From Archangium_A sp035910535 (GTDB taxonomy: Bacteria; Myxococcota; Myxococcia; Myxococcales; Myxococcaceae): DNA of 64,000 nucleotides. The position numbers were made by a program, and so were the translations under genes. Position 1 is the stretch's first letter; each line of letters starts with the position of its first letter. The DNA lies in NCBI GenBank assembly GCA_035910535.1, contig JAMHXF010000051.1, forward strand, positions 6,939 to 70,938, in the 5' to 3' direction. The notes under the pieces are model-generated. The model did no database searches and was not told where the DNA came from. It saw only the letters and a program-made list of their open reading frames with translations. Positions 44,380 to 53,530 of the stretch are shown piece by piece.

Positions 44380-45975
44380 ATGCGAAGACTCGTTCTCTTT
44401 GTCTCGCTCTTCACGGTCGCGAGCTGCACCGACACCGGCCTCTACGCTGCGGGCGCCGGTGGCCCGAGCGGGCCCGATCGCGCTGAACTTCAAGGCATCG
44501 CGTGTGCGCCGCTGGCGGCGGGTGAATCGTTCCCCGTCAAGGTGCTCTTCGCGCTCGAAGGCGGCGCCGGCGTCGACCGGCAAATCGTCGGTGGCATCAG
44601 CGAAGCGCTCAACTCGGTGACGGCGCAGTTCTCGACGCCGTACATCTCGTTCGCGATGGTCGGCTACCACTCCATCGCCACCGGTTTTCAGGGCAGCTTC
44701 GTGCGTGATCAGCGCGTGGCGCAGGCCATCGCCCGCTACGGCGCGTATCAAGAACCCGGCCCCATTTCGCACCGCGCGCCGCTCAAGCTCGCGCAGAGCA
44801 TCATCAGCGGAGACATGCAGACCGAGTGTCGCGGCCTCGTCGCGCGCACGCGGTACTACGTGGTGCAGGTCATCGTCTCGCCTGACGTCAGCTGCGCGAA
44901 CCCCGTCTACAACGCGGGCATCGACTCCGACTGCAACGCGTTTCTTCCCAACGAAGCCGAGTGCAGCGCCTGCGAGCTCGCGCGCGTGACGGAAGAAGTG
45001 AAGGGCCTCGCGCGCCGCTACAACGCGGGCGAAGTGACGGTGCAGCCGGTGTACGTGCGCAACACCGCCGACGTCGTCACGCGCTACCAGGCGGCGGCCA
45101 TCGCGCGGGCCGGCGGCACGGAGCTCATCGAGACCACGCCCGAGACGCTCACGGCCACGCTCTCGTCGCTCAACTACGGCTCGCTGCAGCGTGAGCTGGT
45201 GCTCAAACGCCTCGTCGCCATGAATCGCAACGCGCTCTCGCGCAACGGCCAGGTGTTGATCGACTCCGACGGCGACGGCATCGGCGATGACGACGAGGTG
45301 GCGATGGGCTTCGACCCCACCAACGTCGACTCCGACGGAGACCGCATCAGCGACGGGGTGGAGCTGCGCATGGGGTTGCCCGGGCAGGTGGGCGCGCTGC
45401 CGCTCAACACGCCGCGTGGCTGCAACCCCGAAACCGACACCGACGGAGATCGCCTCAACGACTGTGAAGAGCGCGTGCTCGGCACCGACGCTTGCATCGT
45501 CGACACCGACGGCGACGGCATTCCCGACCTGGCAGAGCACCTGGGCGGCACCAACCCGCTCATTCCCGAAGACCTGCAAGACGATGATCGCGACGGCCTC
45601 ACCAACGTCGCCGAAATCGAAGCGCACACCGACCCGGTCTCGGTCGACATCGAGTTCCAGAAAGAGCGTGGCTACGGCTACTCCATCAAGCCGGCGCCGC
45701 CGACCATCGACGGGCGCGCCTGCTACGAGATCAACATCTACAACATGACCGTGGTGGGCACGCTCGCGCGGCCTTCACCCGACGGCTCGGGGCTCATGAT
45801 TCCCCGAGGCACCAACGATCTCTTCGTCTACCTCCAGGTGGGCCGCGAAAATGATCCGCGTGGCACCGGCATCGGCTCCATCTTCGTGCCGCAGGTGAAC
45901 TTCACGCCGCCCGGCACGCGTCGGCCGCGGGGCGTCATCAACTTCACCCCCGACGATTTCGTCGTCGGCTTCTGA
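44380..45975 (+). CDS. vWA-like lipoprotein with TSP3-type calcium repeats (degenerate MIDAS)
   Basis: 531 residues, ATG 44380, lipobox TVASC (Cys16). The vWA-like domain (~40-270) aligns with those of the paralogues at 47511 and 49475, but the MIDAS DxSxS is replaced (FALEGGAG, residues 58-64), so metal-dependent binding should be lost. Residues ~288-415 hold five TSP3-type acidic loops (DSDGDGIGDDDE, DSDGDRISDGVE, DTDGDRLNDCEE, DTDGDGIPDLAE, DDDRDGLTNVAE). A C-terminal domain (~420-531) is shared by the paralogues. It resembles the myxobacterial gliding lipoprotein CglD in its domain mix, but identity is not claimed. Confidence 0.82.
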   Translation: MRRLVLFVSLFTVASCTDTGLYAAGAGGPSGPDRAELQGIACAPLAAGESFPVKVLFALEGGAGVDRQIVGGISEALNSVTAQFSTPYISFAMVGYHSIATGFQGSFVRDQRVAQAIARYGAYQEPGPISHRAPLKLAQSIISGDMQTECRGLVARTRYYVVQVIVSPDVSCANPVYNAGIDSDCNAFLPNEAECSACELARVTEEVKGLARRYNAGEVTVQPVYVRNTADVVTRYQAAAIARAGGTELIETTPETLTATLSSLNYGSLQRELVLKRLVAMNRNALSRNGQVLIDSDGDGIGDDDEVAMGFDPTNVDSDGDRISDGVELRMGLPGQVGALPLNTPRGCNPETDTDGDRLNDCEERVLGTDACIVDTDGDGIPDLAEHLGGTNPLIPEDLQDDDRDGLTNVAEIEAHTDPVSVDIEFQKERGYGYSIKPAPPTIDGRACYEINIYNMTVVGTLARPSPDGSGLMIPRGTNDLFVYLQVGRENDPRGTGIGSIFVPQVNFTPPGTRRPRGVINFTPDDFVVGF

Positions 45976-46022
45976 TCTGGGGAGTGGCGTCGCCACTCGC
46001 TCTGTGGTGCTGGCCCCCCAGA
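45976..46022 (+). other. nested hairpin after the vWA/TSP3 gene
   Basis: Inner stem GAGTGG-CGTCG-CCACTC (45982-45998) sits inside an outer seven-base pairing TCTGGGG (45976-45982) with CCCCAGA (46016-46022), directly after the stop codon. The two share one base, so they are alternative rather than simultaneous folds. No U tract follows; it could be a terminator, an mRNA end structure or an attenuator. Confidence 0.35.
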
Positions 46023-46132
46023 ATCACCCCCATAGAGTCGTAACCCGATGAATTCGCAGTGGTCTGACCGTTGGATCGCCGCTTGCTCAACAGGTTCTCA
46101 GTCCCTGCTGAAATACCAAGGAGCGCAAAACT

Positions 46133-47416
46133 ATGAAGCTGAGCAACCTCACCCTGATTGCAGCCCTGAGCCTGATTGCGCTCCCTGCGTACGCTGGCGA
46201 AGACAACCCCGAATGCCTCGGTGACTCGTGCGGTCGACCGAATGAAGAAGGTGGCGGCTGTGGCTGCGGTTGCGGCTGCTCCGTCTGGGTCGCGTACACC
46301 GATGACGGCGTGACGCTGTCGTACACCGACGACGCCGACGGCGACGGCCGCGCTGACGACCGCGACAACTGCCCGTTCGCGCCGAACCGCGAGCAGACCG
46401 ACGGCGACGGCGACGGCGTTGGCGACACCTGCGACAACTGCTCGGCGGCCTCGAACTTCAGCCAGCTCGACGCCGACGGCGACGGCATCGGCGATGCGTG
46501 CGACCCCGACAGCGACGGCGACGGCGTGCTGAACGCGGCTGACAACTGCCCGAGCATCCCCAACGCGAACCAGCTCGACACCGATGGCGACGGTCTTGGC
46601 AACGTGTGCGACGACGACGACGACGGCGACGGCGTGGTCGACAGCGCCGACAACTGCCCTGAAGTCGCCAACCCGGCGCAGGAAGTGCTCAACGACCCCC
46701 GTTGCAACGTCGACTCCGACGGCGACAACATCGGCGACAGCCGCGACAACTGCCCGGGCGTGAGCAACGCCGACCAGGCCGACGTCGACCGTGACGGCCA
46801 GGGCAACGTGTGCGACCCCGACATCGACGACGACGGCGTGCTCAACGGCGTCGACAACTGCAAGGAGATCGCGAACCGTGACCAGCGCGATGACGACGGC
46901 GACGGCCGTGGCGATGTCTGCGACCCGCTGTACTGCGTGGTCGTCGACGCGGCGAACCCGGAAGACTGCCTCAACCCGAACTCGCCGTTCCGCGTGCACG
47001 CCGGTGGCCGTGTCAGCCTGAAGAAGGGTGAGAAGTTCCGCCTCCCGCTGTTCGCGAACCGCAACGGCGCCGCCATCGAATACGTGTGGACGGTGAAAGA
47101 GGGCGGTCGCCCGGCCGGCAGCAAGGCGGCGGTCGTGAACCCTGAAGGCGTCGTCACCCTGTCGCGCCACTGGGAATACGCGTACTCCGACGGCAACGTG
47201 CCCTCGTTCACTGCCGACGTCGACGGTGAGTACGACATCCAGCTGCAGGCGCACCTCGCCTTCGCTGACCGCGCGTACCCGAACCGTGATTCGACCTCGC
47301 AGCTCAAGCTGAACGCCGACGGCGCGAACGCTGGTGCCTGCAGCGCGATTCCGGTCGACGGTTCGCTGGCGATGCTGGGCCTGGGTCTGCTCGCCCTCGT
47401 GCGCCGCCGCCGCTGA
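46133..47416 (+). CDS. TSP3-repeat protein with a C-terminal sorting-like tail
   Basis: 427 residues, ATG 46133 with AAGGAG ten bases upstream. Signal peptide (KLSNLTLIAALSLIALPAYA), a Cys-rich knot (CLGDSC ... CGCGCGC, ~26-50), seven to eight acidic TSP3-like repeats (~60-265), a beta domain (~280-390) and the end ACSAIPVDGSLAMLGLGLLALVRRRR-type tail: a cysteine, a hydrophobic stretch and four terminal Arg residues. This resembles MYXO-CTERM but lacks the canonical Cys-rich box, so sorting is inferred. It is likely a calcium-binding surface or adhesion protein working with the flanking vWA/TSP3 lipoproteins. Confidence 0.85.
   Translation: MKLSNLTLIAALSLIALPAYAGEDNPECLGDSCGRPNEEGGGCGCGCGCSVWVAYTDDGVTLSYTDDADGDGRADDRDNCPFAPNREQTDGDGDGVGDTCDNCSAASNFSQLDADGDGIGDACDPDSDGDGVLNAADNCPSIPNANQLDTDGDGLGNVCDDDDDGDGVVDSADNCPEVANPAQEVLNDPRCNVDSDGDNIGDSRDNCPGVSNADQADVDRDGQGNVCDPDIDDDGVLNGVDNCKEIANRDQRDDDGDGRGDVCDPLYCVVVDAANPEDCLNPNSPFRVHAGGRVSLKKGEKFRLPLFANRNGAAIEYVWTVKEGGRPAGSKAAVVNPEGVVTLSRHWEYAYSDGNVPSFTADVDGEYDIQLQAHLAFADRAYPNRDSTSQLKLNADGANAGACSAIPVDGSLAMLGLGLLALVRRRR
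46330..46930 (+). repeat. tandem TSP3-type coding repeats
   Basis: This stretch encodes consecutive units of the form D-x-D-G-D-G-x-x-D-x-x-D-N-C, each roughly 75-110 bases. They repeat at the amino-acid level, with many GACGGCGACGGC-type tracts at the DNA level, so recombination and length variation are likely. Confidence 0.75.
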
Positions 47417-47440
47417 GCCAGGCCTGAAGCACTCGAAGTG

Positions 47441-47474
47441 GAGCCCCTCGTCAGCCGATGCTGCCGGGGGGCTC
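47441..47474 (+). terminator. putative terminator hairpin after the TSP3 protein gene
   Basis: A seven-base-pair stem GAGCCCC/GGGGCTC with a 20-base loop that contains a smaller CAGC/GCTG stem. It starts 25 bases after the stop and is not followed by a U tract. It separates the TSP3 gene from the next lipoprotein. Confidence 0.4.
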
Positions 47475-47510
47475 GGTCGTTGAAGTCGTGAGCTAGAAAG
47501 GACGCCCCAA

Positions 47511-49478
47511 GTGAAGCCTCTTCGTCCGACAATTCTGGTTGCCCTGCTTGGTCTCGCGGCGTGCAGTGATGCGCTGATTCAGCGACCGCCCAAAGACGAC
47601 ATCAACGTCGACAACAAGCTCGCGCTCTCGGGGCGCGTGTGCACCTCGGAGCCGAACCCCGACGGCTTCCCGGTGAAGGTGGTGCTGATCGTCGACCAGT
47701 CCGGTTCGATGTGCATCTCCGACCCGCCGGGTAGTCAGGGCGACATGGGCTTCTGCCAGATGTACGGCACCGCGCCTCCGGGCGTGACGCAGCCGGCGCG
47801 CGTGCGTGCGCTCAACCGCCTGCTCGACCAACTTCAGGGGCAGAACAACGTCACCGTGGCGCTCGTGCCCTTCGAGACCAACGTGAAAGACCCGTGGCCT
47901 TCGGCCGTGGGCGCAGGCACCGATCGCTTCGCGCGCCCTGACGCCACGCTGCGAGATCGCGTGAACAACCTGCAGTCGCAGCTGGGCAAAGGTACCGACT
48001 ACCAGGGCGCGCTCGCGTACACCTACGCGCTCATCTCGAGCGACATCGCGAAGATGGAAGCCGAGAGCCCGGCGCAGCTGCCGCGCACGCGCTACGTCGT
48101 GGTGTTCGTCACCGACGGGGTGCCGTACCCGAAGTGCGCGGCGAACGATGGGCTGACGCTCTTCGCCGACGACCTGAACCCCGACTTGACGTGGGCTGAC
48201 TCGTTCGGCTCTGGCAACTTCTGCAACCAGATTGACCCCGACGACCCGGACGCCATCACCGGCTACATCCAGGGCACGGACCGCAACCAGAACTACCAGC
48301 TCTTCAGCTACGTGAAGCAGATCACCGACCTGAAAGATCAATTCAACATCGGCGACGTGCGACTCCACACGGTGCTGATGTTCAACGAAGAAGCCGTGCG
48401 CAACTGCGGCCCCATCTGCCAGGACATTTACGGCGAGTACGTGCGCTACCCGGGTCGTACGCCGGTCGCCGACGGGCCCGCCGCCGCCAAGACCATCGCC
48501 TCGTGGACGTTGCGGCAGCTCGCCCAGCGCGGCAACGGCGTGTACCAGGAGTTCTCGAACTTCCAGGGCCTCGCGCAGCTGAACCTCGGCGCGCTCGACT
48601 ATTCATCGCTCTATTCGCCGAACGTCATGAAGTCGTTCTTCGTGCAGGCGCTCTCGAGCGAGCCCGGCGAGAGCGCGCGCCAGGTCGACACCGACGGCGA
48701 CGGCCTGGTCGACGAGTTCGACAACGACTTCACGCATGGCACCAACCGCTTCGTCATCGACACCGACGAAGACGGCTTCGACGACCTGTTCGAGGTGCGC
48801 CGCGCCGACGACGGCTTCCGCGCTTCAGTCAAAGACGGGCGCGGTTGTGACCCGGCCTCGCCGCTCACGCCGGGCTGCCAGCTGCGCGACACCGACGGCG
48901 ATGGGCTCACCAGCTGGGCCGAGGCGTACTTGAAGACGGTGCAGACGTTGGTCGACTCCGACGGCGACGGCATCCCTGACGGCCTCGAGGTGAAGTACGG
49001 CCTCGACCCGAAGCAGCGCCTGCTCAACGGCCTCGACACCGATGGCGACGGCACGCCTGACGGCGAAGAGTTCCGCATCGGCAGCAACCCCGTCTCTCGC
49101 GACCGCGCGTTCCAGGAAAAGAGCGCGTACCAGTACAAGATCACCTCGCAGGTGGTCGACCGGCACGTCTGCTACGACTTCACTGTGAGCAACCTCCAAC
49201 TCGTCACGCCGCCCAACCGTGCGGGCCTCACGCAGGGCTACAACCTCTTCAAGCTGTGGTTCTCGGAAGCGCCAGAGAGCGGCGTGGCCACCGACTTCGG
49301 TGTGTGGCGCGCGGCGTGTGCTTGGGCTCAGTACGACGCGCCTTCGGTACGTGTCCCGGCCGGCCCTGAAATCGGCGGCCTCAACGACGGCGACTTCCGC
49401 AGCGCCGACCGGCTCCACACGCCAGCGCAATACGACGCAGATTGTGTCGGCGTCTCACCGTCGCGAGCGGCCGAGTGA
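47511..49478 (+). CDS. vWA lipoprotein with TSP3-type repeats and intact MIDAS
   Basis: 655 residues from GTG 47511 with AAAGGA nine bases upstream; lipobox LAAC (Cys18). The vWA domain (~45-370) has an intact MIDAS VDQSGS (Asp62, Ser64, Ser66) and VVVFVTDGVP near 200. TSP3-like loops span ~390-530 (DTDGDGLVDEFD, DTDEDGFDDLFE, DSDGDGIPDGLE, DTDGDGTPDGEE). A C-terminal domain (~535-650) is shared with the paralogues (SRDRAFQEKSAYQYKI, VCYDFTVSN). It is probably a metal- and calcium-dependent surface adhesin. It overlaps the next paralogue by four bases. Confidence 0.88.
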   Translation: MKPLRPTILVALLGLAACSDALIQRPPKDDINVDNKLALSGRVCTSEPNPDGFPVKVVLIVDQSGSMCISDPPGSQGDMGFCQMYGTAPPGVTQPARVRALNRLLDQLQGQNNVTVALVPFETNVKDPWPSAVGAGTDRFARPDATLRDRVNNLQSQLGKGTDYQGALAYTYALISSDIAKMEAESPAQLPRTRYVVVFVTDGVPYPKCAANDGLTLFADDLNPDLTWADSFGSGNFCNQIDPDDPDAITGYIQGTDRNQNYQLFSYVKQITDLKDQFNIGDVRLHTVLMFNEEAVRNCGPICQDIYGEYVRYPGRTPVADGPAAAKTIASWTLRQLAQRGNGVYQEFSNFQGLAQLNLGALDYSSLYSPNVMKSFFVQALSSEPGESARQVDTDGDGLVDEFDNDFTHGTNRFVIDTDEDGFDDLFEVRRADDGFRASVKDGRGCDPASPLTPGCQLRDTDGDGLTSWAEAYLKTVQTLVDSDGDGIPDGLEVKYGLDPKQRLLNGLDTDGDGTPDGEEFRIGSNPVSRDRAFQEKSAYQYKITSQVVDRHVCYDFTVSNLQLVTPPNRAGLTQGYNLFKLWFSEAPESGVATDFGVWRAACAWAQYDAPSVRVPAGPEIGGLNDGDFRSADRLHTPAQYDADCVGVSPSRAAE

Positions 49479-51271
49479 AGATCTCGAAGCCTGTCGTGGT
49501 GGCCTTCGTGGTGTCAGCGCTCTTCGGCGCGTGCACCAACACGTACATCTACGACTTGCGGCGTGATGATCAGCTGCCGCGAGATCGCACGCTCACGCTC
49601 GACGGCGAGTTCTGCACGCCGTCGCCCAATGAAGTCGTGCGACCCATCAAGATCGTGCTCGTGATGGACGCCTCGCAGTCGATGCGCGTCACCGACCCCA
49701 ACGGCACGCGCGCGACGGCCGTCGTCGATCTCCTCGACAACCTGCCGCAGGAACCTGAAATCAGCTTCGCGGTGATGCTCTTCGCCGGCAGCACCACGGC
49801 GTGGCTCACGCAGAGCGGCGACGCAGAGTTCGATCGCATCGTCGACCTCAGCGCCGACGAGCGAAACCAGCTGCGGCAGCGCGTGCTCAACTTTACCGTC
49901 GCCGCTGGTGGCCCGAACCGCGACTCGACCGACTTCGTCAAGCCGCTGTCCGACATCTACGCGCTCATCAACGAAGACATCGCGCTCACGCGCTTGATGC
50001 AGATGAACGACGAGACCCGTGCGCGTTACTCCGTCATCTTTCTGTCTGACGGCCAGCCCACGACGAACCAGGACGACGAGCTGCTCTGTGGCGATGCCGT
50101 GCGCCGCATTCGCCAGCTCAAAGATCTCGCTGACGACGTGAAGGTGAACACCGTGCACGTCTTCACGCCGACCCAGCCGGTCGCGTCTTCGGCGTGCTCG
50201 TTCGACGCGGGGGTCACCATTCCCATCGGCGGGAACACGTGCGGCATTCCCGACCTGCCGGCCGGCGCGTGCCCGTTGCTGGTGGTGAACAACAACGCCG
50301 AGCGCCTCAACCAGATGGCGGGCCTCGGCGGCGGTGACTTCCGCGACTTCCGCAACAACGAGCCCATCAACTTCCTCAACTTCCGCTTCGGGCAGGTGCG
50401 CCGCACCTTCGTGTTCGACAAGCTCGTCGCCTCGAACCACTCGTCGCCGGCGGGCAGCCCCCTTGAGCTGGCCGACACCGACTCTGACGGCCTGCTCGAC
50501 GAAGACGAAGAGCGCGAAGGCACGTCGCCCTGGCTGGCCGACACCGATGGCGACGGCTTCTCTGACGGCGTCGAGGTGTACTTCCGTGAGCGCGGCGCGA
50601 ACTTCACGCCCAACCAGGTGCCGCAGCCCGATGGTGGCGGCGTCGACCCCGGGTGCCCCGTCGAGCTGCGCGGCGTCGACTCCGACTGCGACACGCTCTT
50701 CGATTGCGACGAGCAGATCATCGGCACCAACGCGCAGCGCGCCGACTCCGACGACGACGGCATCCCCGACTCGATTGAGTTCAAGCTGGGCAGCCAGCCG
50801 TCGTCGAAAGACCTGCCGCAAGACCCCGACAACGATCGCGTGCCCACCGGTGACGAGCTGTTGATGCACATGAACCCGTTGGTGGTCGACAGCGACAACC
50901 TCTCGGTCGACGGCTACCGCTATGACGTGAAGAAGAAGTCCGGGCTTGAGCCCGACGGTCGCCAGTGCTGGACCTTCAAGATCAGCAACGTGGCGATGGC
51001 CAACACGCTGCCCGACACGCGCGACGCAGGGAACCCCGACGGCGGCGACCCGCTCTACCGACGTGGCGCGGGCTACAACGATCTCTTCGTCACCTTCTCG
51101 ATGACGCCGGGCGATGACCCGACGGGCCGCACCGTGCTTCGGACGTTCCGGCACACGGCGTCGCGCTTCCCCGTCGGTGGCATCAAGTCGCCGCACGACG
51201 GCGTCATCAACATCAAGGCCGACGACTTCGTGGCAGGCTGCCAGAGCGTCGTGCAGCCGGCCGCGCCGTAA
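49475..51271 (+). CDS. vWA lipoprotein with TSP3-type repeats, coupled paralogue
   Basis: 598 residues from GTG 49475 overlapping the previous stop (GTGA). Lipobox LFGAC (Cys20). The vWA domain (~45-310) has MIDAS VMDASQS (Asp65, Ser67, Ser69) and YSVIFLSDGQP. TSP3-like loops lie at ~340-475 (DTDSDGLLDEDE, DTDGDGFSDGVE, DSDDDGIPDSIE), followed by the shared C-terminal domain (SVDGYRYDVKKKSG, QCWTFKISN) and a terminal cysteine. It probably forms a functional pair with the 655-residue protein. The next lipoprotein starts 20 bases later. Confidence 0.88.
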   Translation: MKISKPVVVAFVVSALFGACTNTYIYDLRRDDQLPRDRTLTLDGEFCTPSPNEVVRPIKIVLVMDASQSMRVTDPNGTRATAVVDLLDNLPQEPEISFAVMLFAGSTTAWLTQSGDAEFDRIVDLSADERNQLRQRVLNFTVAAGGPNRDSTDFVKPLSDIYALINEDIALTRLMQMNDETRARYSVIFLSDGQPTTNQDDELLCGDAVRRIRQLKDLADDVKVNTVHVFTPTQPVASSACSFDAGVTIPIGGNTCGIPDLPAGACPLLVVNNNAERLNQMAGLGGGDFRDFRNNEPINFLNFRFGQVRRTFVFDKLVASNHSSPAGSPLELADTDSDGLLDEDEEREGTSPWLADTDGDGFSDGVEVYFRERGANFTPNQVPQPDGGGVDPGCPVELRGVDSDCDTLFDCDEQIIGTNAQRADSDDDGIPDSIEFKLGSQPSSKDLPQDPDNDRVPTGDELLMHMNPLVVDSDNLSVDGYRYDVKKKSGLEPDGRQCWTFKISNVAMANTLPDTRDAGNPDGGDPLYRRGAGYNDLFVTFSMTPGDDPTGRTVLRTFRHTASRFPVGGIKSPHDGVINIKADDFVAGCQSVVQPAAP

Positions 51272-51290
51272 CCTTTTCGGGTACCTCAAC

Positions 51291-53525
51291 ATGCGCTTCT
51301 CTCTTCGCGTCTTCGCGTCGTCTCTTCTCGCCGCAGGTCTCGCCGCGTGTCCTCCAGCTCCCATCGAGTGCGTCGAAGGTGACGAAGAGGTCTGCGACGC
51401 CGGCGCGCCGCCGCCCGACTTCTGCAACTCGCAAGAAGAGGCCGACAACGACGCGGTCAACTGCCACCTCACGGTGACGGGCGCTGGCGACTCGCCGGTG
51501 CGCAAAGAGGGCCTCTACATTTCGCGCATGGAAGACGGCGGCGTCGATCGCGACTGGTACCTCGCGGAGATGCCTGCGCTCACGCCGCGCTCGCTGTTGC
51601 ACGTCAACGGCGGCTACCAGGCGGCGCTCACGGCGGTGAACTTTCAGATCAACGTGCTCAAGGCGAGCCCGAGTGGCCTCGTGTCCATCGCGACGGCGGT
51701 CGACAATCGTGCGGGTGGCGCAGCGCCGAAGCCGGTCGACATCATCCTCCCGTTCTCGGAGTCGAACGCGAAGCTGTACCTGCTGGTGAGCGATGAAGGT
51801 GGCCCGCAGCTTCGCATCGACAACCGCAACACGTACTCGGTGATGGTCGAGGTGCAAGACAACCCCGACGTCAACGAGCCCAACGACACCACGCCCACCG
51901 CCATCACGTTGGCGCCGGCGAACGGTGGCCAGGAAGGCATGCAGACCGGCTACCTGGCGACGACCAACGACGTCGACCTCTTCGAGTTTCAGGTCGGGGG
52001 CACGGGTCGGCAGATCATCTACCTGAAGCTCACGGGCCCCGACCCGCACCCGACGAACCCTGCGCCGCCGTACCGCCTCTCGTACACGCTGTTCGACCCG
52101 GCCGGCACGCCCATCGCCGAGGGGAGGATGGACAACGCGTTTCTCCCGATTTCACTCGCGACCGCGCGCCTCGCGCCTTCGACCGGCGCATACCGCCTGC
52201 AGGTGCAGGGCTACCGCGCGCCCAACGACATGACGCCCATCAAGGGTGACTTGCGCGTGCAGTACACCGCGCAGGTTCGCGTGCTGCCCGACCTCGACAT
52301 GCAGGAGCCCAACGACACGGCGGCCACGGCGCACACGCTCTCGCTGAGCCCGAACGGCTCGACCAGCGTGACGGGCAAGCTGTCGTACGCGGCCGACGAC
52401 GAGTGGTTCGTGGTCTCACTGCCGTCTCGCGCGACGCCCTCGACGTTGCGCTACCGCGTGACGACGGCCATGGGTGGAGGCCGCTTCGAGCCGCTGTCCG
52501 CCACGCCCAACCGGCAGGTCGACCTCGTGCAGTTGGTGACGACGGGCGCGACCCCTTCGGACCAAACGCTGGCCTGTAAGTCGAACCGCTCGGCGTGCCC
52601 GCGCGGCAGCGACGGAGACACCCGCTTCCTCGATTCGTACTGCGACGACAACGTGCCGCCGCAGTGTGTGCACTCGCACCGCGAAGAAGAAGCGCCGCGC
52701 GTGGCGAACCTGCGCAACTTCGTGGGCGCCATTCCCGTGCCGACGGGCGTCGCCAATCAGTACCTGCTCTCGTTCAAGGACCAGGGCCTGGGTGACAGCA
52801 AGTACGCCGACGATCGCGACTTCACGTTGACGCTCGAGTGGCGCGACGACGCCGATGAAGCCGCGCGCGTCGGTGGGCCGACGGTGTTGACGGTGTCGGG
52901 TACGCCCGTGGTGGCGACGGGTGAAATCTCGTTCGGTCACGGCAAGTACTTCAACGAAGACCGCTACTTCGCGTCGGGTGACGGGCTGCGCGCGCGCGCT
53001 GACTACGACGCCGTCGACACCGACAAAGATCTCTTTCAGTTCAACGTGGCCGCCGCAGCTGATCAGTCGTGGGAGGTCTCGTGGGAGCTGCTGCACCCCG
53101 ACGGCGGCACGCGGCCTCCGGGCGACCTCGGCGTCGAGCTCGTCTTCTGCACGGCGCTCGGTTCGGCCGTTGACGGCGGCATCTGCACCGGCCAGACGAC
53201 GCGCGTCTTCGCGTACAACGACGCGCAGCTGACGCCCTGGTACCTGCCGCAGAGTGCTTCGAATGGTCGGCAGTTGTTCCGTCGCGACGTGGGGCCGACC
53301 AGCACCACCGTCACCGCTGAATCAGTCGGCTGCGCGTGCCTGTCGGCGCCGCGCCTGGCCGCTGGGGCGTACTTCATCAACGTCGGCGCCGTGGAGCGCA
53401 CCTCGAATGAGCCGCTCCACTACCGCCTCACGCAGCGCATCGCTGCCTACCCGAGCACGTTCACCAGCCCTGACGGTGGTGGCACGTGCCCGGTGACCGA
53501 CGGTGGCTGCGGCTTCGCCCGCTGA
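51291..53525 (+). CDS. lipoprotein with PPC-like beta domains
   Basis: 744 residues from ATG 51291; lipobox LAAC (Cys20). The mature protein consists of beta-sandwich units. Two contain the motif EPNDT...A-x-x-L (NEPNDTTPTAITLAP near 215 and QEPNDTAATAHTLSL near 355) typical of bacterial pre-peptidase C-terminal (PPC) domains, followed by GYLATTNDVDLFEFQV and KLSYAADDEWFVVSL. A third copy near 560-650 is more diverged (GDGLRARADYDAVDTDKDLF). PPC domains act as binding or secretion modules of secreted proteins. It follows the vWA pair and probably belongs to the same surface system. Confidence 0.82.
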   Translation: MRFSLRVFASSLLAAGLAACPPAPIECVEGDEEVCDAGAPPPDFCNSQEEADNDAVNCHLTVTGAGDSPVRKEGLYISRMEDGGVDRDWYLAEMPALTPRSLLHVNGGYQAALTAVNFQINVLKASPSGLVSIATAVDNRAGGAAPKPVDIILPFSESNAKLYLLVSDEGGPQLRIDNRNTYSVMVEVQDNPDVNEPNDTTPTAITLAPANGGQEGMQTGYLATTNDVDLFEFQVGGTGRQIIYLKLTGPDPHPTNPAPPYRLSYTLFDPAGTPIAEGRMDNAFLPISLATARLAPSTGAYRLQVQGYRAPNDMTPIKGDLRVQYTAQVRVLPDLDMQEPNDTAATAHTLSLSPNGSTSVTGKLSYAADDEWFVVSLPSRATPSTLRYRVTTAMGGGRFEPLSATPNRQVDLVQLVTTGATPSDQTLACKSNRSACPRGSDGDTRFLDSYCDDNVPPQCVHSHREEEAPRVANLRNFVGAIPVPTGVANQYLLSFKDQGLGDSKYADDRDFTLTLEWRDDADEAARVGGPTVLTVSGTPVVATGEISFGHGKYFNEDRYFASGDGLRARADYDAVDTDKDLFQFNVAAAADQSWEVSWELLHPDGGTRPPGDLGVELVFCTALGSAVDGGICTGQTTRVFAYNDAQLTPWYLPQSASNGRQLFRRDVGPTSTTVTAESVGCACLSAPRLAAGAYFINVGAVERTSNEPLHYRLTQRIAAYPSTFTSPDGGGTCPVTDGGCGFAR

Positions 53526-53530
53526 TGCGC

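Noticed and set aside
46330..46930. Direct repeats considered as a CRISPR array or minisatellite
   Set aside because: Repeats are in frame and encode TSP3 loops with varying DNA sequence; there are no conserved spacers.
46087..47254. Long minus-strand frames over the TSP3 protein, one with a valine-rich periodic pattern
   Set aside because: The periodicity is the reverse complement of the GACGGCGAC-type calcium-loop codons, not an independent protein.
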